Positions 35,508-44,100 of a DNA stretch of 64,000 nt are shown in pieces. The stretch is from DAOTXL01 sp034435455 (GTDB lineage Bacteria; Chloroflexota; Anaerolineae; JAAYZQ01): contig DAOTXL010000092.1 of NCBI GenBank assembly GCA_034435455.1, forward strand, positions 55,180 to 119,179, given 5' to 3'. Under the pieces are notes generated by a model. The model saw nothing but the letters and a program-made list of their open reading frames with translations. It was not told the DNA's origin and did no database searches. A program made the position numbers and the translations under genes. The first letter of the stretch is position 1. The number at the start of each line of letters is the position of its first letter.

Positions 35508-35626
35508 GGTGGCTGAGGAACTGGGGGCAGAGGCTATGGCCCAGGTATTGGACATATTTGGGTGGATGGGGCTTTATAGGAAGGGGCAAGAACAGGGCGG
35601 GTGAAAATTCGTTTCGAGGAGCGAGT

Positions 35627-36787
35627 GTGTCTATGAGCCGTGTGGTGATGCTCCTTTCCAATGCCTTTCGCCCCGACCCCCGCGTGGCCCGCGAGGCCGA
35701 GGCCCTGGCCCGCGCCGGCCATGAGGTAACGGTGATCTGTTGGGACCGTGAGGCGCGCTTCCTGCCCCAGGAGAGGCTCTCCGGCTACCGGGTGGAGCGC
35801 ATCCAACATGTGCGCACCATCTACGGCGCCGGGGTCCGGCAGTTGCTACATACGCCGCGCTTCTGGCGGGCGGCGATCCCTCGAGCCGTTTCGCTCCACC
35901 CTGACATCCTCCACTGTCACGACCTGGACACCTTGCCGGCCGGCTGGTGGCTCAAGAGGCGCACCGGGGCGAGATTGGTTTACGATGCCCACGAGGACTA
36001 CCCGGCGCTCATGTCACTCTATCTGCCACGGCCGCTGGTGGGGGCGCTCTCCTGGCTGGAGCGATGGCTGCTGCGGCGGGTGGACCTGACCATCACGGCC
36101 AGCACAGTCTTTGCAGACAAGTTGCGGGCGCGCGGGGTCAACCCGATCATCACGATCGGCAATTACCCCTCGCTCGAACCGTTCGATGCCATAGAGCCGG
36201 GCGCGGGGGTGGCGGCACGGGCCAGCCTGGGCCTGGGGCCCGAAGACTATGTTGTCGCCTACATCGGCGGCTTTTCGCGCAACCGCCAATTGTTGCCCCT
36301 GATCGAGGCCGGGCGGGGACTGCCGGACGTGCAGGTGCTCCTGTGGGGAGATGGCCATCAGCGCGCGGCAGTGGAGCAGGCGGTGCAGGGGCTGTCCAAC
36401 GTCCGCTATCTGGGCTGGCTGCCGGCTGAACAGGTGCCGCTGTACACGCGTGCAGCCGACGTCATCTACTACTGCCTGCTGCCCGATTATCCCGGCGCGG
36501 CCTGTAATGCCCCCAATACCCTCTCCAACGCCATGGCCGCTGGCCGGCCGATCATCGCCAACGACGTCGGTGATCTGGGACGGATTGTAAGGGAAACCGG
36601 CTGCGGTGTGCTTCTGGCAGAGGTCACGCCGGAAAGCATCCGCCGGGCGGTGGAAATGCTACGCGACCCAGGATGCCGCCGAGAGATGGGGTTGGCTGGC
36701 CGACGGGCGGCTGAAGAGAGATACAACTGGTCCGTTGCCGGCCGGCAGTTGAACCAGGTGTATACCCAATTGACCGGGGAAGCATAG
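35627..36787 (+). CDS. Glycosyltransferase family 4
   Basis: This protein of about 386 residues starts at GTG 35627 (GAGGA six bases upstream) or ATG 35633. Visible elements are MLLSNAFRPDPRVAREAEAL, HCHDLDTLPAGWWL, LVYDAHEDYPALM, the nucleotide-domain start VAYIGGFSRNRQLLPL, VRYLGWLPAEQVPLYTRAAD and NTLSNAMAAGRPIIAND. It is followed 3 bp later by the WecB-type epimerase gene, so a ManNAc-type donor is a reasonable guess for it or for a neighbouring transferase. Substrate specificity cannot be read from sequence. Confidence 0.88.
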   Translation: MSMSRVVMLLSNAFRPDPRVAREAEALARAGHEVTVICWDREARFLPQERLSGYRVERIQHVRTIYGAGVRQLLHTPRFWRAAIPRAVSLHPDILHCHDLDTLPAGWWLKRRTGARLVYDAHEDYPALMSLYLPRPLVGALSWLERWLLRRVDLTITASTVFADKLRARGVNPIITIGNYPSLEPFDAIEPGAGVAARASLGLGPEDYVVAYIGGFSRNRQLLPLIEAGRGLPDVQVLLWGDGHQRAAVEQAVQGLSNVRYLGWLPAEQVPLYTRAADVIYYCLLPDYPGAACNAPNTLSNAMAAGRPIIANDVGDLGRIVRETGCGVLLAEVTPESIRRAVEMLRDPGCRREMGLAGRRAAEERYNWSVAGRQLNQVYTQLTGEA

Positions 36788-36790
36788 CAG

Positions 36791-37960
36791 ATGCGCGTGC
36801 TGAATGTGGTGGGCGCCCGCCCCAACCTGATGAAAATCGCCCCGCTGGTCGAGGAGATGCGCCGCTACCCCGACATCCGCCAGCGCCTGCTGCATACCGG
36901 CCAGCACTACGACGAAGCCATGTCCCAGGTCTTTTTCGATGAACTGGGCATCCCCCGGCCGGACCTCTACCTGGGGGTGGGCTCCGGCTCGCACGCCGCG
37001 CAGACGGCGCGGGTGATGGTCGGCTTCGAGCAGGTGCTCCTGGAGGAGCGGCCCGACGCGGTGGTGGTCGTGGGCGATGTCAACTCGACCCTGGCCTGCG
37101 CCATCACCGCCGCCAAAGTGGGGGTGCCGCTGGCCCATGTCGAGGCCGGCCTGCGCTCCTTTGACAGACGCATGCCCGAGGAGATCAACCGCATCGTCAC
37201 CGACGCCCTGTCTGACCTCCTTTTTACTACCTCGCGGGACGCGGGCGAGAACTTGCAACGCGAGGGCATCCCGGCGGAGAAGGTCTTTTTCGTCGGCAAT
37301 GTGATGATTGATACGCTCCTCAAACACCGCGAGCGGGCCCGGACGCTGGGCACGCCGGCCCGCTTGGGTCTGCAGCCGGGACGCTACGCCCTGCTCACCC
37401 TGCACCGGCCGTCCAATGTGGACGACCCGGCCGTTTTCTCCGGCATCCTGGACGCCCTGGCCGAGATTCAGCGCGACCTGCCCATCCTTTTTCCCATTCA
37501 TCCCCGCACGGCCGGCCGGCTGCGCGAGTTCGGGCTGGAGGGACGCTTGCTGATGGCTCCTGACCTCCGCCTGGTGGAACCGCTGGGCTACCTGGAGTTC
37601 CTGGACTTGATGATGCACGCCCGGGCCGTCCTGACCGACTCCGGCGGCATCCAGGAGGAGACGACCATCCTGGGCATCCCCTGCCTGACCCTGCGCGAGA
37701 ACACCGAGCGGCCGGTGACCATCACCGAGGGGACCAATACGTTGGTGGGGAACGATCCGGTGCGCATCGTGGATGGGGTGCGGCGCATCCTGGCCGGGGA
37801 GAGCAAGGCCGGCCGTGTGCCGGAACTGTGGGACGGCCACGCTGGCCGGCGCATTGTGGAGATATTGCGCGATTGGGCTACCCGCGGATCCCACCCCACC
37901 GGCACAGCGCCCTCCTGTCCGGCAACAGACCGCGGCCCTGCTTTGCCACAATGGGCCTGA
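36791..37960 (+). CDS. wecB: UDP-GlcNAc 2-epimerase (WecB), second copy
   Basis: This 389-residue non-hydrolysing epimerase has VVGARPNLMKIAPLVEEM, LHTGQHYDEAMSQVFFDELG, GDVNSTLACAITAAKVG, HVEAGLRSFDRRMPEEINR, SNVDDP, LTDSGGIQEETTILGIPC and LRENTERPVTIT. All classical WecB active-site positions are present. The C-terminus carries about 25 extra low-complexity residues. It produces UDP-ManNAc in the canonical case. It differs from the copy at 20202, which supports separate substrates: UDP-GlcNAc here and the diacetamido-uronic acid there. Confidence 0.9.
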   Translation: MRVLNVVGARPNLMKIAPLVEEMRRYPDIRQRLLHTGQHYDEAMSQVFFDELGIPRPDLYLGVGSGSHAAQTARVMVGFEQVLLEERPDAVVVVGDVNSTLACAITAAKVGVPLAHVEAGLRSFDRRMPEEINRIVTDALSDLLFTTSRDAGENLQREGIPAEKVFFVGNVMIDTLLKHRERARTLGTPARLGLQPGRYALLTLHRPSNVDDPAVFSGILDALAEIQRDLPILFPIHPRTAGRLREFGLEGRLLMAPDLRLVEPLGYLEFLDLMMHARAVLTDSGGIQEETTILGIPCLTLRENTERPVTITEGTNTLVGNDPVRIVDGVRRILAGESKAGRVPELWDGHAGRRIVEILRDWATRGSHPTGTAPSCPATDRGPALPQWA

Positions 37961-37971
37961 TGAGGTATAAT
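37943..37971 (+). promoter_or_regulatory. Promoter of the HEPN/MNT pair
   Basis: TTGCCA (37943-37948) and TATAAT (37966-37971) are 17 bp apart, about 30 bp before the HEPN start. The -35 lies inside the 3' end of wecB. This gives the pair its own transcription within the glycan locus. Confidence 0.6.
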
Positions 37972-38003
37972 CGGCAGGGGGAAAACGAGGGTAACACACC
38001 CTG

Positions 38004-38411
38004 GTGAATAAATGGGCGATGAACCGATACATGGATTGGCTGGAACAAGCCGAGCGTGACCTGCAACGCGCTTGCCTGGACCTGGAATACGCCTACTGGG
38101 AATGGGCCTGCTTCACCAGCCAGCAGGCGGCGGAAAAGGCGGTGGAGGCGTTGCTGATGAATCGCGGCTACACCGTCTGGGGACACGCGATTACGGCGAT
38201 GCTGCGCCGCCTTAGTGGGCTACCGGTTCCCCAGGAAGTGATCGAGTGGGCGCAGTTGCTGGATGCATACTATATCCCGGCCCGCTATCCCAATGGATTT
38301 GCCGAGGGCAAGCCGGCCGACTATTTTAACCAGAAACTGGCGCGAGAAGCTCTCTATGCTGCAACAAATATCATCCGGTTCTGTAAAGACCATCTCCTTG
38401 AACAGAGATGA
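38004..38411 (+). CDS. HEPN domain protein (COG2250 type)
   Basis: This protein of up to 135 residues has the COG2250 signature: YMDWLEQAERDLQRACLDLE, then EWACFTSQQAAEKAVEALL and an RGYTVWGHAI segment (Rx6H). Downstream Tyr/Asn residues (YYIPARYPNGFAEG) are also typical. GTG 38004, ATG 38019 and ATG 38031 are possible starts; no strong ribosome-binding site decides. It is paired with the overlapping nucleotidyltransferase gene. The order is HEPN first, the reverse of the pair at 21473-22394. Confidence 0.82.
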   Translation: MNKWAMNRYMDWLEQAERDLQRACLDLEYAYWEWACFTSQQAAEKAVEALLMNRGYTVWGHAITAMLRRLSGLPVPQEVIEWAQLLDAYYIPARYPNGFAEGKPADYFNQKLAREALYAATNIIRFCKDHLLEQR

Positions 38412-38718
38412 ACTGTGGGCCAGGCTCCGCGCCATTGCCCATCAGATACGAACAGCCCACAGCAACGTACAAGATGTGCGCGTTTTCGGCTCCATCGCCC
38501 GGGGCGACCATGTGGGTACCAGCGATGTGGACCTCCTGATCATTTTGGCCAACACGCCGGAGCAGAATTCGCCTGCGGATCGGATCGCGCGCAGCTTGCC
38601 GTTCTACCGGTATTTCGACCTGCCGATCGGCGTAGACCTGCTGGTATGCACCGCATCTGAACTGGAACGCAAAACCCCGTTCCTGTCTCGGATCTACGCG
38701 GAGAGCATCCCGTTGTAA
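38356..38718 (+). CDS. MNT-type nucleotidyltransferase partner of HEPN
   Basis: This 120-residue protein has GSIARGDHVGTSDVDLLI, the minimal nucleotidyltransferase motif, and the conserved later Asp in DLPIGVDLLV. ATG 38356 lies within the HEPN gene, giving a 56-bp overlap; further upstream starts would overlap more. By analogy to HEPN-MNT systems it may modify and silence the HEPN protein. It ends 6 bp before the next glycosyltransferase gene. Confidence 0.83.
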   Translation: MLQQISSGSVKTISLNRDELWARLRAIAHQIRTAHSNVQDVRVFGSIARGDHVGTSDVDLLIILANTPEQNSPADRIARSLPFYRYFDLPIGVDLLVCTASELERKTPFLSRIYAESIPL

Positions 38719-38724
38719 CCCACC

Positions 38725-39978
38725 ATGCGCATCCTCTACCTCTCCCAATACTTCCCCCCTGAAGTGGGGGCCACTCAGACGCGGGCCTACGAAATGGCCC
38801 ACTATCTGGTATCGGCCGGGCACCAGGTCACCATGCTGACCGAGATACCCAACCACCCTTCGGGCATCATCCCGCCCGAATACCGGGGCAGGCTTTATGA
38901 GCGGGCCTCCCTGGAGGGGATTGATGTCATCCGGGTGTGGGTCAAAACCTCTCCCGTCAAGACGATGCGCACCCGGCTGGCCTTCTACCTCTCCTACATG
39001 GGCAGCGCGGCCCTGGCCGGCCTGCTCCTGGCCCGTGGACACTACGACCTGCTCTATGCCACCTCGCCGCCGCTCTTTGTCGGCGGAGCGGCGCTGGCCC
39101 TTTCCCGGCTGCGGCGCATCCCCCTGGTGTTCGAGGTGCGTGACCTGTGGCCCGAATCGGCCGTGGCCTTGGGGGAACTGGCCAACCCCCATGCCATCGC
39201 GCTGGCTGGCAAACTGGAGAAATTGTGCTATAATAGGGCCCGCCACATCGTCGTGGTCACGGAGGGCATCCGCCAGCGTCTGGCCGCCCGGGGCTATCGG
39301 GACAAACTGGTCCTCATCCCCAACGGAGCCAACACCGACCTGTTCCGCCCAGACCCGGATGGCGCGGCTGCGCTGCGGGCCCGGCTGGGCCTGGAAGGCC
39401 GGTTCGTGGTGCTTTATGCCGGCGTCCATGGCCTGGCCCAGGGGCTGGAGACGGTGCTGGAGGCGGCCCACCGGCTGCAAACAGTGCCCCAGGTGCACTT
39501 TCTGTTCGTCGGCGAGGGGCCCTGCAAGGCTGACCTGCTGGCCTTGAAGGACCACCTGGGGCTGACCAATGTTACCCTGTTGCCCGAATGCCCCCGCTCC
39601 GAGATGCCGGCCTTCTTCTCGGCAGCCGACGTGGCCCTGGTCCCGCTGCGCCGGTTGGAGCTGTTCCAGGGGGCGGTACCCTCCAAGATGTTCGACGCCT
39701 GGGCCTGTGGCTGCCCGGTCCTTCTGACCGTCGCCGGCGAGGCCCGGCGGGTGATGGAACAGGCCGAGGCCGGCCTTTTTGTCGAGCCGGAAGATGCCGA
39801 TCAGATGGTTCAGGCGATCCTGCGGCTAAGGGCCGAGCCCGATCGCGCCCGGCGTTACGGCGAGAACGGGCGGCGGTTTGTGGAGATGTACTACTCCCGG
39901 CAGCGGCTGGCTGCCCGGCTGGAGGCGCTCCTGCTGGAAGTGGTCGGAGAAAAGCCGGGAGGGTGTCAGACCTGGTAG
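38725..39978 (+). CDS. Glycosyltransferase family 4 (WcaI-like)
   Basis: This 417-residue GT4 enzyme opens with ILYLSQYFPPEVGATQTRAY and TEIPNHPSGIIPPEYRGRLY, the signature of the WcaI/WbuB subgroup of fucosyl- and FucNAc-type transferases. The nucleotide domain has YAGVHGLAQGLETVLEAA, PECPRSEMPAFFSAADVALV and VPSKMFDAWACGCPVLL. It likely works on the lipid-linked oligosaccharide in the cytoplasm. The 3' end contains a small inverted repeat (ACCTGG/CCAGGT, around 39970-39984). Confidence 0.88.
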   Translation: MRILYLSQYFPPEVGATQTRAYEMAHYLVSAGHQVTMLTEIPNHPSGIIPPEYRGRLYERASLEGIDVIRVWVKTSPVKTMRTRLAFYLSYMGSAALAGLLLARGHYDLLYATSPPLFVGGAALALSRLRRIPLVFEVRDLWPESAVALGELANPHAIALAGKLEKLCYNRARHIVVVTEGIRQRLAARGYRDKLVLIPNGANTDLFRPDPDGAAALRARLGLEGRFVVLYAGVHGLAQGLETVLEAAHRLQTVPQVHFLFVGEGPCKADLLALKDHLGLTNVTLLPECPRSEMPAFFSAADVALVPLRRLELFQGAVPSKMFDAWACGCPVLLTVAGEARRVMEQAEAGLFVEPEDADQMVQAILRLRAEPDRARRYGENGRRFVEMYYSRQRLAARLEALLLEVVGEKPGGCQTW

Positions 39979-40012
39979 CCAGGTCAAGCCAGACACCAAG
40001 GAGAGAGGATTG

Positions 40013-41059
40013 ATGCGGATCCTGGTCACCGGCGGTGCCGGCTATATCGGCTCCAACCTGGTGGACACACTCATCGCCCAGGGGCACGAGGTGTTTGTGG
40101 TGGACAACCTGTCCACCGGCAAAATCACCAACATCCAGCACCTGTTGGGGCATGAACGCTTTCACTTTGTCAACGACACAATCCTGAACGACGGCCTGAT
40201 GGACCGGATCATCGCCCAGGTGGACCAGGTATATCACCTGGCCGCCGTGGTCGGGGTCAAATATGTCGTCGAAGACCCCCTGCACGGCATCTATACCAAC
40301 GTCAAGGGCACCGAAGTGGTGCTGGAAAAAGCCTACAAATACTGGAAACGGACGGTCATCGCTTCCAGCTCTGAGGTCTATGGCAAAAGCACCGAGGTGC
40401 CGCTGGAGGAGGACGGCGACCGTATCCTGGGGCCGACCACAGTGGCCCGCTGGTCCTACTCGATGGCCAAGGCGATTGACGAACATTTCGCCTTTGCCTA
40501 TGCCAACAAGGGGCTGCCGGTTTCCATTGTGCGCTACTTTAACTCCTATGGACCGCGCCTGGACCCCAAAGGCTACGGCAGTGTCATTGCCAAATTCATC
40601 ACCCAGGCCCGCCTGGGCCGGCCGCTCACCGTCTTTGACGACGGCCAACAGACCCGTTGTTTCACCTACATCGAGGATACGGTGCGGGGCACCATCCTGG
40701 CCGGGACCGTGCCGCAGGCGGTGGGCCAGGTATTCAACATCGGCTCGGACCGCGAGGTCCGCATCCTGGACCTGGCGCGCCTGATCCGGGAGCTGATCGG
40801 CTCCGGTTCCGAGATCGTAACGGTGCCCTATCGCAATGTATTTGGCGAGAACTTTGAAGAAACGCGCCGGCGGGTGCCCGATGTCCGCCGGGCGGCGGAG
40901 GTGCTGGGTTTTCGCGCCGAGACCCCCTTGGAAGAGGGGTTGCAGGCCACCATCGCCTGGTTCCGGCAGGCCTGGCCGCGGGAGGCGCTCCAGCCGGGGC
41001 GCACCGACCTGGCCGGGTTCTTTGATCCCGGCGAGCACCATCCCGGCCGACTTCCCTGA
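40013..41059 (+). CDS. NAD-dependent sugar-nucleotide epimerase/dehydratase
   Basis: This 348-residue extended SDR starts at ATG 40013 after AAGGAGAGAGGA. Motifs are VTGGAGYIGSNLVDTLIAQG, VDNLSTGKITNI, HLAAVVGVKYVVEDPL, SSSEVYGKS with the catalytic Ser/Thr region, RWSYSMAKAIDE with Tyr and Lys, and GQQTRCFTYIEDTVRG. It resembles UDP-glucose 4-epimerases and UDP-glucuronate-type dehydratases; the exact substrate is uncertain. A longer in-frame ORF from 39878 lies inside the previous gene and is not used. Confidence 0.87.
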   Translation: MRILVTGGAGYIGSNLVDTLIAQGHEVFVVDNLSTGKITNIQHLLGHERFHFVNDTILNDGLMDRIIAQVDQVYHLAAVVGVKYVVEDPLHGIYTNVKGTEVVLEKAYKYWKRTVIASSSEVYGKSTEVPLEEDGDRILGPTTVARWSYSMAKAIDEHFAFAYANKGLPVSIVRYFNSYGPRLDPKGYGSVIAKFITQARLGRPLTVFDDGQQTRCFTYIEDTVRGTILAGTVPQAVGQVFNIGSDREVRILDLARLIRELIGSGSEIVTVPYRNVFGENFEETRRRVPDVRRAAEVLGFRAETPLEEGLQATIAWFRQAWPREALQPGRTDLAGFFDPGEHHPGRLP

Positions 41060-41080
41060 TCCCGACATATTGTTGTACGC

Positions 41081-41114
41081 TTTACGCTTTACACTTTACG
41101 TTTTACGTTTTACG
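41081..41114. repeat. Heptamer tandem repeat TTTACGN x5
   Basis: Five units, TTTACGC, TTTACAC, TTTACGT, TTTACGT and TTTACG, run head to tail just before the ligase-fusion gene. The reverse-complement form (CGTAAAA, CGTAAA) recurs at 58217-58243 before another gene, so this may be a dispersed intergenic element. Confidence 0.7.
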
Positions 41115-41128
41115 AAAGGTAACTGTAT

Positions 41129-44100
41129 ATGCGCACCAGGTTGAGCCTCTTTTGTGACAAGGTCATCGAAGCCGGCTGGCTGGCAGCGGCCATCATCGTG
41201 CCGCTCTTTTTCAACATCTATTCCCAGCGCGTCTTTGAGCCGGACAAGCTCTCGCTGCTGCGCTCCATCGCTCTGGTGATGGGGGTGGCCTGGCTAATCC
41301 GCAGGGTGGAGGATCGGCGCTTCCACCAGGCTGAGGGCAAGCCGCAGGCCCCCGGGCCGTCCCTGGCGCAGCGGGTGCTCAAGACCCCCCTGGTGTTGCC
41401 CACCCTGCTGCTGGTGGTGGTCTATATCCTCAGCACGGCCCTGTCGGTGGTGCCCCGCGTCAGCCTGGCGGGGTCCTATCAGCGTCTCCAGGGGACCTAT
41501 ACCACCTTTTCCTACATCGTCATCTTTTTCCTCCTGCTGGAGGGGCTGCGCACCAAGCGGCAGCTCGACCGGCTGCTCACCGCCATGGTCCTGGTCAGCT
41601 TCCCCATCGCCCTGTACGGGATGGTGCAGCACTTTGGCCTGGACCCCCTGCCGTGGGGCGGAAATGTCACCCGGCGCGTGGCCTCGAACATGGGCAACGC
41701 TATCTTTGTCGCCGCGTTCCTGATCATGGTTGTGCCCCTGACCCTATCGCGCCTGTTCGAGAACTGGCAACAGGTGGTGCAGGGTCTGGGCAAGGGGGAC
41801 CGCATCCTGGCCATTGTCCTGCCGCTGGCCTTTATGGCCATGGTCGGCTTTGCCTGGATCCTGGAACTGCCCTTCCCGCCAGCCAAACCGCTCTATTTCT
41901 GGACCAGCCTGTTTGCCTCGCTCCTGTTTGTGCTGGCCATGCTGGCCTTTGCCTACTACCTGCGCAAGCCGGCGACCCGGTTGCTGCTGCTGGCCGGTTA
42001 TTCGATCATCCTCATCGTGCAGATCATCTGCATCTTTTACACCCAGAGCCGGGGGCCGTGGCTGGGCCTGCTGGGCGGGGTGTTCTTTTACTTTGCCCTG
42101 CTGGGGCTGATCAGGCGCCGGATATGGCTCACCTGGGCGATGGCCCTCTTTGCCCTCGTGGTGGGCACCGCTCTGGTGCTGTTCAACAGCCTCCAATCCC
42201 CGGCGCTGGAGGCGCTGCGGGAAAAGCCCTACATCGGTCGCCTGGGCAAAGTGCTGCAAACCGAAGAGGGGACCGGAAAGGTCCGCATCCTGATCTGGCA
42301 GGGGGCGGTGCAGATGATCAGCCCCCACCCTCCCCTGGAATACCCCACCGAAGAGGGGACCCCACGGCCCGATCCGTTCAACGCCGTGCGGCCGATCATC
42401 GGCTATGGGCCGGAGTCTATGTACGTGGCCTACAACCGCTTCTACCAGCCTGATCTGGCCCACTATGAGCGGCGCAACGCCTCCCCCGACCGCTCGCACA
42501 ACGAAACCTTTGACGCCCTGGTACAGACCGGGGGGGTGGGTTTTGTCGTGTATATGTTGCTGTTCGGCAGCGTCTTTTACTACGGGCTCAAATGGCTGGG
42601 GTTTATCCGCAGCCGGCGACAGGGATGGGCCTTCGCCGGACTGTGGATCGGCGGAGGATTGGTCGGGGCGCTCGGCGCCTGGGCGTGGCGGGGGCTGCCC
42701 TACCTCGGCGTGGGGATCCCCCTCGGCGTGATGGGCGGGCTGGCTGTGTATCTGGCCGCTTTTATGGTCATGCTCACCGCCATCTCCCTCATGAACCGCA
42801 GGAAAAAAGGCAAAATGCGGGAAGTGCCGGTCCTGGGCGGGCGCTATTCCCTGTGGATGCTGGCGCTGGTAGCGGCAGTGGTGGCCCACTTTATCGAGAT
42901 CCACTTTGGCATCGCCATCGCCGCAACGCGCACCTACTTCTGGACCCTGGCCGCGCTGATGGTGGCCATCGGCACCCGCCTGGCGCTCCAACCGGCCGAG
43001 GGTGAAGCGCCGGCGGCGGAAGAACCCCCACCGGCCGCAGAGGCGCCGCCTGCGCCGCGCCGCCGTCGCCGTGGAACTGCACCGACCCCGCCCTCCCGCC
43101 CCCAGGCCAGGGGGAGGGACTGGCAGGGAGCACTCCTGGTGCTGACGGTGACCGCCATCCTGATCTTGAGCACCATGCTGTTCGACTTTACCACCATCCA
43201 GCAGAACAACCCCGGCGTCCTGGCCACCATCTGGCGGTCGTTGACGCAGAGTGAAGGGAAAACCTCGCCGGTCATGCTGGCGCTGTTCCTGACCACCTGG
43301 AGCATGATCGGCCTGGTGGGCCTGGGCCAACTGGCAACCCAGGAGGAATCGGCGGGCAAAAGCCGGCAGGAGTGGTGGACAGCCGTGGGCCTCTTTGCCC
43401 TGATCTCCTTCGGCGGAGCCCTCCTCTTCGCCCTGCCCCATACCACGCGCCTCAGGCCGGTCACCATTACCAGCCCCGATGCGCCCAACCCCCTGGTGAA
43501 CACCATCACCTTCTACTACCTGTTCGTGCTCCTCATCATCCTGAGCCTGGCGGCGGTGCTCACCTTCCTGTTCCACCGCCCGACCCACCCCTGGCGGTGG
43601 GGCGGCGGGCTGGCCGATATCGGTGTGGTGGCCCTGGGGGTGATCCTGCCCGTCGTGGCCGCCCTCCTGATCGCCGCCACCAACCTCAACATCGTCCGGG
43701 CCGACATTCTGTACAAGCAGGGCCTGAGCTCGGAAAGGGCAGAGCAGTGGGACGGGGCCATCTTTTTCTACGATAAAGCGGTCCAGACCGCGCCCAAGGA
43801 GGATTTTTATTACCTGTTCCTGGGCCGGGCCTACATGGAGAAGGGCAAGGATGCCCAGGGAGACACGCGAGAGAAGTTGCTGAGCCAGAGTGAAACGATG
43901 CTGAAAAAGGCGCGCGAGATCGCGCCCCTCAACACCGACCATTCGGCCAACCTGGCCCGCCTGCACCGCACCTGGGGCGGGCTTGTCCAGGGCGATCCGC
44001 GCGTCCAGCACCTGAATAAGGCGTTGGACTATTATGCCGATGCCCTCAGCCTCAGCCCCAACAACGCCCAACTGTACGACGAGTGGGGGCAGACCTACTT

